Below, one piece after another: positions 45,404 to 54,085 of a stretch of DNA of 64,000 nt (position 1 is the stretch's first letter; each line of letters starts with the position of its first letter). A program made the translations under genes and the position numbers. The notes under the pieces were generated by a model that worked only from the letters and a program-made list of their open reading frames with translations, was not told the origin of the DNA and did not search any database. The stretch comes from Pleurocapsa sp. FMAR1. GTDB taxonomy: Bacteria > Cyanobacteriota > Cyanobacteriia > Cyanobacteriales > Xenococcaceae. The DNA lies in assembly GCF_963665995.1 (NCBI RefSeq), contig NZ_OY762512.1, positions 3,100,001-3,164,000 on the forward strand. Direction: 5' to 3'.

Positions 45404-46042
45404 TTAGATACAATTGATTGACAGCGCATACTCGACCCTAGCGCGAATAGCTGCTTCTGGTTCACTATCAATCAATTTCTGAAAGGCGATCGCAATTTCT
45501 GAGAGCAATTCTGGTTGACTTTGGGACAAGGTATTACTTAAAGCCTCTAAACCCACTACCGCAGCGTAGCGCACTACCCACTCGCCATCTTCTGTAGCTA
45601 GAAGTAGAGTTTTAAGCACCTTTTGTTGGGCGGGGATAGCCTGACTCTCAGGCAGCTTTGACCAGAGAATGCTGCCTAAGCCTTTGGCTGCTGCACGACG
45701 CACGCTTTGAGAAAAATCTGAAATTGCAGCCTCTAGTAATAAATCTAAAGCAGCAGGATCGCCAATACCTGCAAAGACTCTAGTTGCCCAAGCCCTTGCA
45801 CCATAATTATATCCATCCAGGTTTTTGAGTAAATAAGGAACTACAGGTTCGCCAATTTGAATTAAACCATCTACCGCAGCCACTGCTGCACCAGGGTTAT
45901 TGAACCCTAAAACTTCTACTAAAGTGGGTATAGCAGCGTGATCGCCTACTTCGGCTAAGTTTTCGACAGTTTCTAAGAGTAAATCGGCTGAGTCGGCTTT
46001 ATTTACCGCATTAATTAGTTGATGAACATCGGACATTGGCAA
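45404..46042 (-). CDS. HEAT-repeat phycocyanobilin lyase subunit CpcF-like
   Basis: 212 aa made of HEAT-type helical pairs. The run [55 protein letters not shown] is very similar to CpcF, the F subunit of the lyase that attaches phycocyanobilin to the alpha subunit. CpcF normally works with CpcE encoded beside it; no CpcE gene is in the window, so the partner is elsewhere or this is a related HEAT lyase. MSD at 46036 is an alternative start. Confidence 0.8.
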   Translation of the reverse strand: MPMSDVHQLINAVNKADSADLLLETVENLAEVGDHAAIPTLVEVLGFNNPGAAVAAVDGLIQIGEPVVPYLLKNLDGYNYGARAWATRVFAGIGDPAALDLLLEAAISDFSQSVRRAAAKGLGSILWSKLPESQAIPAQQKVLKTLLLATEDGEWVVRYAAVVGLEALSNTLSQSQPELLSEIAIAFQKLIDSEPEAAIRARVEYALSINCI

Positions 46043-46444
46043 ATTAAGGCTGATTGAAATTTTAAAATCTGAGATCTAAGGAATAATTTTACTATTTTGA
46101 GTGTACTAAGTATATCAAGGCGATTTTAGTCACAACATTAAAAACTAAAACGCATAAATATAGAACATCCAATCTATAAATATATACTGACTTTCATAAT
46201 AAATTTATAAATAGCGATGTGTCCTCGCGTTAAATCCCGCCCTAAAAAGTGATTACACTAAATGCCAAAATGGTTACAAATATCAGGCATTCTCGGCATT
46301 TTTTCAAAAAAGAACTCATAAGAAACTTTTCTTTGTTATTAATTAGTACATTTTTATATTTCCCTTAATTAATTGGAGAATTAACAACCTTTGGTATTAA
46401 AATAATCCTCAAAGAAATATCTATCGAGTCCGAATATTTTTTGC
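46043..46444. other. Intergenic between cpcF-like and moeA genes
   Basis: About 400 AT-rich bases, which lie downstream of moeA and upstream of the cpcF-like gene (both minus strand). It contains AAATGCC...GGCATT-type short repeats near 46260-46300 that could form a weak hairpin, but no RNA gene or coding fragment is recognised. Confidence 0.4.
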
Positions 46445-47671
46445 TCAGTTTATTAACATAACTTTTACTTCATTCCCTTTACCAATGAACCTTTGATCGA
46501 TAGGCGCGATCGCCAGACCATTAGTCTGTGCCAAATTAATTAAGTTACCTGAACTATGGCTACCACCAGCTAAAGCAAATTCATATTTACCATTTACTAA
46601 ATGTAATTGTCCCCAGAGATAGGTTTCTCGTTTGCCAGCAGCTTTTAAATCGTGCCGGGTAATAGCATCAACAAACTTAGGTTGATAGTTATTTTGTCCT
46701 GATAGTTTTTTTAGTGCAGGTTGGACAAAACGCCAGCAGCTAACTAAAGCCGAGACAGGATTACCTGGAATGCCAAAATAGAGACAGTTATTATCATCAA
46801 AGGTGGCTACAGTTAGAGGCTTACCTGGTTTAACCGCTACGCTGCGGATATGTAGTGTTCCGCCTAATTCTGCCAAAATACGGTCAACATAGTCATAATC
46901 GCCAACGGATACGCCTCCAGTGGATAAAACTATATCTGCTGATTCTATAGCTTGAGCGATCGCGCTTTTCAAAGCCTCTGGCTGATCTGGCACAATACCT
47001 AACTTGATAGGAATACCACCATTACTTGCCACAAAGCTTGCTAAGGCATACTGATTAGAATCTACAATTTGTCCTGGTTGCAGAGTTTGTTCGGGGGTGA
47101 CTAACTCATCTCCAGTAGATAATATTGCTACGCGGGGACGACGATAAACCGATAACTTTGTACATTGTGCAGTAGCTAATACGGCAATTTCGGCTGCGCC
47201 AATTTTAATTCCCGCTTCTAATATTGGTGTCCCAGCTTGATAAAAAGCTCCCTTGTGTCGCACAAACTCTTGAGGTTCGGGTGCAGCTAAGATAGTAACT
47301 TTATCCGCTTCTCTTTGGGTATTTTCTTGAATTACAATAGTATCAGTTCCTTGAGGCAGCATTGCGCCAGTAAAGATACGAGCAGCCTGTCCTGGCTTGA
47401 TATCTACTTCAGGGCGATCGCCCGCAGCAATTTCGGTAATAACATCTAAGTGTACAGGATTCTTTTCATCACAAGTTTTCACATCTTCATAACGCACTGC
47501 ATAGCCGTCCATTGCCGAATTATCCCAGTGAGGAAAATCTAATTTCCCGACAATAGGTTTAGCTATAGTTCTTCCCTGAGCATTTTCCAAAGTAACCGTT
47601 TCACTATCATGTTCAGTTAGAACCTGAACTAAATTGAGAATAATATCTTCAGCTTCTTTAACAAGCAACAT
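46445..47671 (-). CDS. moeA: Molybdopterin molybdenumtransferase MoeA
   Basis: About 408 aa from the ATG at MLLVKEAEDIIL, which fits MoeA. A TTG 120 bases upstream would add 40 residues (MLKFELEEAAQ...) without family similarity, so I place the start downstream. Landmarks: LDFPHWDNSAMDGYAVRY, GAMLPQGTDTIVIQE, ILSTGDELVTPEQTL and SADIVLSTGGVSVGDYDYV with YFGIPGNPVSALV. MoeA inserts molybdate into molybdopterin-AMP to complete the molybdenum cofactor. Confidence 0.95.
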   Translation of the reverse strand: MLLVKEAEDIILNLVQVLTEHDSETVTLENAQGRTIAKPIVGKLDFPHWDNSAMDGYAVRYEDVKTCDEKNPVHLDVITEIAAGDRPEVDIKPGQAARIFTGAMLPQGTDTIVIQENTQREADKVTILAAPEPQEFVRHKGAFYQAGTPILEAGIKIGAAEIAVLATAQCTKLSVYRRPRVAILSTGDELVTPEQTLQPGQIVDSNQYALASFVASNGGIPIKLGIVPDQPEALKSAIAQAIESADIVLSTGGVSVGDYDYVDRILAELGGTLHIRSVAVKPGKPLTVATFDDNNCLYFGIPGNPVSALVSCWRFVQPALKKLSGQNNYQPKFVDAITRHDLKAAGKRETYLWGQLHLVNGKYEFALAGGSHSSGNLINLAQTNGLAIAPIDQRFIGKGNEVKVMLIN

Positions 47672-47866
47672 AAAACAATAAAGCTTAGAGTCCCAAAGGA
47701 CTTGTGTGCATGGAGTCGGCAAAACAATACAATTGAAAGAGGAATACCGACTGGACATCTGTGCAGCTTCCTCTAGTTCAAACTTAAGCAAATTATAGCA
47801 ATGAGCAACATACAGATAGAATCAGACCTTAAAGAAATCCTTAATAAAAACAAACTATCTTAAATC

Positions 47867-48412
47867 ATGTACGACGATTATCGACTTGATAAACCTGATT
47901 ATAAAAAATATCCTAAAGTTCCCATAGTTAGACGAGTATGGGCATTTGCGAGCGACTTTCTGAGCATTTGGTTTATAAGCTCCTTTTTTGCCTCTAATCT
48001 GTATGTTCAGTGGCTGGTATTTTTACCCCTTTGGTTGATTATGCGAGTGCTGATCGTGGAAAAAAATAAAGGTCAAAGCTTGGGCAAATGGGCATTTGAT
48101 ATCAAAGTCATCGATCCGCGCTTTAATCGAGTCCCCGATTTGATGAGCTTATTAAAACGAGAGATAATGGTAGGTGTGTTTGCAGCTTTGGCGATCGCAG
48201 GATTACAAAATTTTACGAATGGTTTGTCTGTATTGCTTCTGCTTAGTCCTTTGGCGATAGATTGCTCTATATCCTTACTAGATGAAGAGGCGAACTTAGC
48301 TGGGCATGACCGAGTGGCACAGACTTTTATGGTACAAACAGAAAGAGGTTTTTCCTTAGACTTAAGACTTAAAAAAATATTTGGTCAAATTCAGCGTAGT
48401 ATGCGAAAATAG
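47867..48412 (+). CDS. RDD-family membrane protein
   Basis: 181 aa with hydrophobic segments at about 25-60 and 105-135. The motif VRRVWAFASDFLSIWFIS near the N terminus (residues about 21-38) corresponds to the R-x-x-A-x-x-x-D RDD core, and KGQSLGKWAFDIKVID is the conserved middle. Function of the family is unclear, possibly transport-related. Directly upstream of the rpmG-rpsR genes but with a clear gap, so an operon is uncertain. Confidence 0.82.
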   Translation: MYDDYRLDKPDYKKYPKVPIVRRVWAFASDFLSIWFISSFFASNLYVQWLVFLPLWLIMRVLIVEKNKGQSLGKWAFDIKVIDPRFNRVPDLMSLLKREIMVGVFAALAIAGLQNFTNGLSVLLLLSPLAIDCSISLLDEEANLAGHDRVAQTFMVQTERGFSLDLRLKKIFGQIQRSMRK

Positions 48413-48514
48413 TAAGCTGCGTGTCAATACCGCGATTAGAGATGCTTTCTAACCGTTGGTCAGTATATAAGTAGACATAAAAATATATAGATAGATAATC
48501 CCTGAGCAAAAATC

Positions 48515-48709
48515 ATGGCAAGCAAGAAAGGCGTTCGGATAGTTATTACTTTAGAATGCACGGAGTGTCGCACCAATACCAATAAGCGATCGCCTGGTGT
48601 ATCTAGATATACCACAACCAAAAACCGTCGCAACACTACAGGCAGAATGGAATTGAAAAAATTCTGTACTCATTGCAACACCCACACTGTTCATAAAGAA
48701 ATTAAGTAA
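48515..48709 (+). CDS. rpmG: 50S ribosomal protein L33
   Basis: 64 aa. [20 protein letters not shown] and [20 protein letters not shown] show the two Cys pairs of the zinc-ribbon L33. Followed 40 bases later by rpsR, the usual cyanobacterial pair. Confidence 0.98.
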   Translation: MASKKGVRIVITLECTECRTNTNKRSPGVSRYTTTKNRRNTTGRMELKKFCTHCNTHTVHKEIK

Positions 48710-48749
48710 TTTCTTGAACTAAATCAACTGAATAACTTATTGAATCATC

Positions 48750-48965
48750 ATGGCATATTATCGTAAACGTCTTTCCCCCATTAAACCTAGCGATCCTATC
48801 GATTATAAGGACATAGAATTGCTGCGTAAATTTATCACTGAAAGAGGCAAAATTTTGCCCCGTCGGATCACTGGTTTGACTGCACAACAGCAAAGAGATT
48901 TAACTGTGGCGGTAAAAAGAGCCAGAGCGATCGCTTTATTACCTTTTGTAAATGCAGAAGCTTAA
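48750..48965 (+). CDS. rpsR: 30S ribosomal protein S18
   Basis: 71 aa. Central [20 protein letters not shown] and the ILPRR-type start of the S18 core are unambiguous. It is immediately behind rpmG and 100 bases ahead of the RNase gene, a conserved arrangement. Confidence 0.98.
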   Translation: MAYYRKRLSPIKPSDPIDYKDIELLRKFITERGKILPRRITGLTAQQQRDLTVAVKRARAIALLPFVNAEA

Positions 48966-49065
48966 ATAACCCTTATTTTTGCAGTTTAATGGCAATAAAA
49001 AGTCAACGAAAAGTAAACTAAAGCAAGTAAAATAGAGTTTACTGTCGTAATCAAGTACAAAGCTG

Positions 49066-51081
49066 GTGGAACAAGGAAAGCTGATTGAATTCAGAGTGCA
49101 AGGAGAACGTCGTCTTGCAGTTGCCGAAAGACCAGAAGGAAAAAAGGATTGGATCGTAGTTGATGCAGGGGGACAATCTCACAAGATACGTCCCCAAAGA
49201 GTTGATTACACCGTAGAAGGAGTTCTTTGTGAACCTGCGGAGATCCCCAGCTTCTTAGCAGAAGCTGAATCTTATTTAGACCCTGATAGTCTAGAAATAG
49301 CCTGGGAAGTATTAGTCGAAGATAGCAGCACCGTTACTCCACAACAAATGGCGGAACTGTTATTTTCCGATCAAAGTCCAGCACCTTGTTATGCTGCTCA
49401 TTCTCTTTTGAGTCAAGACAAAATATATTTCAAGCAAAAAGCCGATCGCTACGAACCAAGACCAGAATCTCAGGTTGAAGAGATTAAGCACCAGCTAGAG
49501 GTTCAAGAACAAAAGGATCGTCAGAAAGAAGAGTTTGTTACTCATGTCAAAGAAGCTCTAGAAGGAAAAGAAATTGCATGGAGTGAAAGCGATCGCCTTC
49601 GTTTAGAATCGATTGAAAAACTTGCCCTTCAAGCTGACAATGCCCCTAAAGCTGTCCAAGAAATACTTAAAGAAGTTGGCAAAAATTATGATGCCCAGGC
49701 AGCTTTTCAATTATTAGTGGATATAGGATGGTGGAGTGAGCATGAAAATTTATTTTTGCGTCGCAGTTCTTATCCGATAAACTTCTCTAGAAAGGTGCTT
49801 GATGTGGTGCAGCCTCGTCTTCAATTAGATCCCGCCGAAGCCGACGACAATCGTTTAGATTTGACTTATCTCAAAGTTTGTACCATTGATGATGAAAGCA
49901 CCACTGAAATAGATGATGGTCTGAGCATCGAATATTTAGCTAATGGTACAGCCAAAATTTGGGTTCATATTGCCGATCCGACTCGCTTAGTTGAGCCAGA
50001 AGATGAACTAGATTTAGAGGCTCGTCGTCGTAGCACTAGCCTTTATTTGCCTACAGGCATGGTTTCTATGTTCCCGACGGATTTAGCAACAGGACCAATG
50101 AGCTTGGTAGAAGGACAAGTGTGCTGCGCTCTCAGTTTTGGGGTGGTGCTAGATCAAACAGGAGGAATTCAAGAATACGAAATTCATTCAAGTTTAATTA
50201 AGCCCACTTATCGTCTTACCTACGATGATGTGGATGAGATGTTGCAGCTAGGAATACAGAATGAACCCGAAATTCCCGATTTGGCTCAAAAGTCACAGTT
50301 AAGAAGAGAATGGCGCAAATCTCAAGGCTCGATTCAAATCAAAATGCCAGAGTCAGTTATCAAAGTTAAAGATAACGAAGAAGTAACTATTGAACTGATT
50401 GATAGCTCTCTCTCGCGTCAGCTAGTTGCGGAAATGATGATCCTAGCAGGTCAGATTGGCGGGAAATATGGAACAGAACATAACTTGCCTTTGCCCTACA
50501 GAGGTCAGCCACAGCCAGAATTACCCTCAGAAGAAGAGTTGCTCCAACTTCCTCCAGGGCCTACTCGCTTTTGTGCTTTGCGTAGCTGTATGCCTCGTAG
50601 TGAGATGAGTATGTCGCCGATTCGTCACGCTAGTTTGGGTTTAGATAGCTATGTTCAGGTAACGTCGCCGATCCGCCGTTATACAGATCTTTTAGCGCAT
50701 TTTCAAATCAAAGCTCATCTCCAAGGCGAAGAATTACCTTTTTCACGCGAAGAATTACAGGAAATTGTCTATAGCGTTAGCAGTTCATCCTATGAAGCAA
50801 CTTTAGTAGAGCGTCAAACTAACCGCTACTGGGGACTAGAATATCTGCGACGTAACGCCGAATGCGTCTGGGATGTCTTGGTCTTGCGCTGGCTAAGGGA
50901 AGATGAAAACTTAGGTCTGGTTTTAATTGAAGATCTGGGTATGGAATTGCCCCATCGCTTCGATCGCCCTGTAGCTTTAGGCGATCGCTTAGAAATGCAG
51001 GTGACTCGTGCCGATCCTCAACGAGATGAAGTACGATTTAGAGAGATAACCGAAGCAGAAATTCAGGCAACCTCATCTTAA
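49066..51081 (+). CDS. Ribonuclease II/R-family exoribonuclease
   Basis: 671 aa from GTG 49066. The RNB catalytic domain covers about residues 265-560: VCTIDDESTTEIDDGLSIEY with the metal-binding Asp cluster, WVHIADPTRLVEPEDELDLE, and later SPIRRYTDLLAHFQIKAHLQ. The N-terminal region lacks a well-formed cold-shock pair, as in plastid/cyanobacterial RNB enzymes, and the end may hold an S1-like segment. A 3'-to-5' exonuclease for mRNA decay and rRNA maturation, placed beside two ribosomal protein genes. Confidence 0.92.
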   Translation: MEQGKLIEFRVQGERRLAVAERPEGKKDWIVVDAGGQSHKIRPQRVDYTVEGVLCEPAEIPSFLAEAESYLDPDSLEIAWEVLVEDSSTVTPQQMAELLFSDQSPAPCYAAHSLLSQDKIYFKQKADRYEPRPESQVEEIKHQLEVQEQKDRQKEEFVTHVKEALEGKEIAWSESDRLRLESIEKLALQADNAPKAVQEILKEVGKNYDAQAAFQLLVDIGWWSEHENLFLRRSSYPINFSRKVLDVVQPRLQLDPAEADDNRLDLTYLKVCTIDDESTTEIDDGLSIEYLANGTAKIWVHIADPTRLVEPEDELDLEARRRSTSLYLPTGMVSMFPTDLATGPMSLVEGQVCCALSFGVVLDQTGGIQEYEIHSSLIKPTYRLTYDDVDEMLQLGIQNEPEIPDLAQKSQLRREWRKSQGSIQIKMPESVIKVKDNEEVTIELIDSSLSRQLVAEMMILAGQIGGKYGTEHNLPLPYRGQPQPELPSEEELLQLPPGPTRFCALRSCMPRSEMSMSPIRHASLGLDSYVQVTSPIRRYTDLLAHFQIKAHLQGEELPFSREELQEIVYSVSSSSYEATLVERQTNRYWGLEYLRRNAECVWDVLVLRWLREDENLGLVLIEDLGMELPHRFDRPVALGDRLEMQVTRADPQRDEVRFREITEAEIQATSS

Positions 51082-51101
51082 TTTAGGGGCTGACTTAGAG
51101 A

Positions 51102-52319
51102 ATGAACATATTTGAAAGCTTGAAGATGGCAACTTCTACTCTAGTTGCCAATAAGATGCGTAGTAGTTTGACAATGTTGGGCATCATTATCGGCAACGCT
51201 TCGGTAATTGCCATGGTGGGAGTAGGACAAGGGGCAAAAAATCTAGCTTCAGAACAGTTTGAATCCCTCGGTCCTAATGTGATGTTTGTCTCAGCAGGAT
51301 CGTCAGAAGAGAGACGCACTACCTTTAGCCAACCAAAAACTCTAGTTTGGGATGATGCGATCGCCATTGCCGACCAAGTACCTAGCGTTAAAGAAGTTGC
51401 TCCCCAAATTAGTGCCAATAGCCTAATTACCTATCGTAATCGTAACAGCAGCGAACAAGTAATAGGTACTACCCCTGAATATTTGACGGTCAGAAGTTTT
51501 GAGGTGGATCGAGGCAGATTCTTTAATGATGAAGATGTCAAGCGCAATCAGCGAGTAGTGGTTTTGGGTTCAGAAATAGCCGAAAGGTTCTTTGGACAAC
51601 AAAATCCTTTAGGTAAGAAGATGAAAGTCAAAAACATTAACCTGGAGGTGATTGGAGTCTTAGAAGCTAAAGGAGCTTTTTTGGGTAGCAATCAAGACCG
51701 CACCGTATATATTCCCCTGACCACGATGGCAAGTCAAATTGTCGGCGATACTTCTCCCTATGGGACTCAGGTAAGCGTTATTTCCATTGCTGCTAAAGAT
51801 GAAGATAGTATTCGTGCCGCCAAGCTACAAATTGAAAATCTTTTGCGGTTGCGTCACAAAATTACTGGTCAAGATGATTTTAGCGTTGGTACCCAAAAAG
51901 ACGTATTACAGATTGTGGATACTATTACCAGTGGTTTAACTGTCTTGCTGGCTGCGACTGCCGCTATTTCTTTGCTAGTCGGCGGCATTGGGGTAATGAA
52001 TATTATGCTGGTAGCGGTAACAGAAAGGACAAAAGAAATTGGCTTGCGTAAAGCGATCGGTGCCAAGGAAGGAGATATCTTGTGGCAGTTTTTGATTGAA
52101 GCAACAATTCTTTCGGCAGCCGGTGGCGCGATCGGTACTGTAGTTGGTGTCACAGGAATTGTTTTAGTGGGTACATTTTCTCCCCTGGCACCAACTATTT
52201 CTCCAGTAGCCATTGTACTTGCTGTGGGGGTTTCGGGAATAATTGGTCTTTCTTTTGGAGTTTTCCCTGCTAGGGCAGCAGCCAAGCTCGATCCTATAGT
52301 TGCTTTAAGAAGTATTTGA
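51102..52319 (+). CDS. MacB-type ABC transporter permease
   Basis: 405 aa. One membrane helix at the N terminus (SSLTMLGIIIGNASVIAMVG, residues about 20-45), a large periplasmic MacB-core domain (about 50-270), and three C-terminal FtsX-type helices with EIGLRKAIGAKEGDILWQFL after the first (near residue 310). There is no ATPase domain in this protein or beside it, so the partner ATPase is encoded elsewhere. It follows the exoribonuclease gene by 20 bases and may be cotranscribed with it. Confidence 0.92.
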   Translation: MNIFESLKMATSTLVANKMRSSLTMLGIIIGNASVIAMVGVGQGAKNLASEQFESLGPNVMFVSAGSSEERRTTFSQPKTLVWDDAIAIADQVPSVKEVAPQISANSLITYRNRNSSEQVIGTTPEYLTVRSFEVDRGRFFNDEDVKRNQRVVVLGSEIAERFFGQQNPLGKKMKVKNINLEVIGVLEAKGAFLGSNQDRTVYIPLTTMASQIVGDTSPYGTQVSVISIAAKDEDSIRAAKLQIENLLRLRHKITGQDDFSVGTQKDVLQIVDTITSGLTVLLAATAAISLLVGGIGVMNIMLVAVTERTKEIGLRKAIGAKEGDILWQFLIEATILSAAGGAIGTVVGVTGIVLVGTFSPLAPTISPVAIVLAVGVSGIIGLSFGVFPARAAAKLDPIVALRSI

Positions 52320-52385
52320 AGAATTTCTAGCTAATAGATCAATCATCTAGTATCGCTTCGCTTTTTGTAGAAAGTAGGAAGTAGG

Positions 52386-52403
52386 GGCGAACGGCTGTTC
52401 GCC
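52386..52403. repeat. GC-rich palindrome in the histidine kinase upstream spacer
   Basis: GGCGAACGGCTGTTCGCC forms a near-perfect 9-bp stem in the 360-base spacer before the histidine kinase gene. It differs by one base (C to T) from the core of the palindrome at 38521. The rest of this spacer is AT-rich and shows no recognised feature. Confidence 0.8.
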
Positions 52404-52683
52404 TGTAGGGAAGTTAAATATGGTTAGGGTTTCAAATTAAATAAATGGCGAATTCATTTACGTCCAAGTCTACTAGATTAAGCATATAAATATAAAATCA
52501 TTCGCTTTTCCTGATACTTTATAGAATATGCTACTTTTCGCTTAAATTAGTATTTTTTAATTCAACATAATTTAGAATATTATTTTAAGATAAAGTTTTT
52601 TATTTAAGGTTAGGAAAGAGAATCTTTACTGCTAAAGCTGCATTTAGCTAACGAAAGAATCAATAAATTATGTTAATTGAAGT

Positions 52684-53844
52684 GTGATGAGCGATATTAC
52701 TGAACATAAACTGACTTCACGGAGAAAACCTAGGCAGGTTACCAATCAGGATCAACCGCAAAACACAGCACAATATGTCGAAAAGCTAGAGACTTTACTG
52801 AGTCTAGTCCCCTATTACCTGTTTGTAGTAGACGTATCCACCAGAACTATTTCCTTTTCAAATAAGGCTTTAGCAAAAAGTCTGGGCTTAGTCGATCATC
52901 AAGTCGCAAAAGGGAAAGCGATCGCCGAATGTTTTTCGCCAGAATATACTCGCCAAATAATTTGGCAACAGCAACAGGTATTGACCCATAACAAGGTGTT
53001 TCATTTGCAAGAAGAAGTAAAACTTGCCGATGGAGTTCACTATTTTGATACTACCGTAACGCCGATTAAGAATGATGAGGGAGAAATATATGCACTACTT
53101 CATACCCTTAATGATGTTCAAAATATAGCTGCTACTCAAAAAGCTCTTTCACAGCGTAGTCTTCAGCTAGAGGCTGCCAATAGAGAATTAGAATCTTTCT
53201 CCTATTCTGTATCTCACGATTTACAGTCACCCCTGAGAATTATAAATGGCTTTAGCCAGGTGCTGTGGTCAACGTGCCAGCCCGATCTAAACGATCACGC
53301 CAGACACTATTTGGAAAGGATTCAAGCCAACAGTCAAAAGATGAGTAATTTGATAGACGCTTTATTGGAGTTGTCTAGGGTAACTCGCAGCGAAATGAAG
53401 TCGATTGAGGTTAATCTTAGTCAGATTGCCCAGAATATTATTGAAGAGTTGCAAACACAAAATCCCGACCGCCAGGTAGAAATAAAAATTGCTCCCGATC
53501 TTAAGGCACAAGGAGATCCTCAATTACTTAAAATTGTCTTAGATAATTTGCTCCATAATGCCTGGAAATACACCTCCAAGCGATCGCTGGCAAAAATCGA
53601 ATTTGATGTTTTGACTGCCAATGGAGAACAAACCGCTTTCTACGTGCGGGATAATGGTGCGGGTTTCGATCAAGACTATGCCGATAAGCTATTTACTGCT
53701 TTTCAACGACTCCATAGTCAAGCAGAATTCCCTGGGACAGGCATCGGTTTAGCTACCGTACAGCGCATTGTATATCGTCACGGGGGTAAGGTCTGGGCAA
53801 AAGGAGAATGCGATCGCGGGACAACAATTTATTTTTGTTTGTAG
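52684..53844 (+). CDS. PAS-domain sensor histidine kinase
   Basis: 386 aa from GTG 52684; the next codon is ATG (52687), which may be the true start. A PAS domain spans residues about 34-145 (VPYYLFVVDVSTRTISFSN). The phosphoacceptor is H178 in SYSVSHDLQSPLRIINGF. The N box is LDNLLHNAWKY (near 300), the G1 box YVRDNGAGFD and the G2 box FPGTGIGLATVQRIV. No membrane helix is evident, so it is a cytoplasmic, bacteriophytochrome-kinase-like sensor. Signal unknown; no response regulator is adjacent. Confidence 0.93.
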   Translation: MMSDITEHKLTSRRKPRQVTNQDQPQNTAQYVEKLETLLSLVPYYLFVVDVSTRTISFSNKALAKSLGLVDHQVAKGKAIAECFSPEYTRQIIWQQQQVLTHNKVFHLQEEVKLADGVHYFDTTVTPIKNDEGEIYALLHTLNDVQNIAATQKALSQRSLQLEAANRELESFSYSVSHDLQSPLRIINGFSQVLWSTCQPDLNDHARHYLERIQANSQKMSNLIDALLELSRVTRSEMKSIEVNLSQIAQNIIEELQTQNPDRQVEIKIAPDLKAQGDPQLLKIVLDNLLHNAWKYTSKRSLAKIEFDVLTANGEQTAFYVRDNGAGFDQDYADKLFTAFQRLHSQAEFPGTGIGLATVQRIVYRHGGKVWAKGECDRGTTIYFCL

Positions 53845-54083
53845 TAGGGGCGATTCGCCCTTCGGGTTCGGCAGTTGCTTCAACAGCGCGATTATTCAAG
53901 CGGAACTAAATTCCGCGAATCTCGCGCTCAAGTCGGTGAAACCGATGGCGGCTTTTGGGTCAGAAGATTCTGTCCCAACCTCGACAGTTTGCTCAACGGG
54001 GGGAACCCCCGCAACGCAACTGTCTCGCAAAACGCGCCTTCCCAACGCACTGCCTCACGAATCGCCCTTACATTGCGAATCGC
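53845..54083. repeat. GC-rich repeat island between the kinase and shc genes
   Basis: This spacer of about 240 bases is unusually GC-rich and holds several members of the dispersed repeat family: GGGGCGATTCGCCCTTCGGG at about 53848 and, at 53994-54020, a 27-base element (CAACGGGGGGAACCCCCGCA and on). That 27-base element is present as an exact reverse complement at 56096-56122 on the other side of shc. Open frames over it are by-products of composition. Confidence 0.8.
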
Positions 54084-54085
54084 CT

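Noticed and set aside
47672-47791. TTG-initiated N-terminal extension of moeA
   Set aside because: The 40 extra residues have no family similarity, while the ATG near 47671 gives a normal MoeA start.
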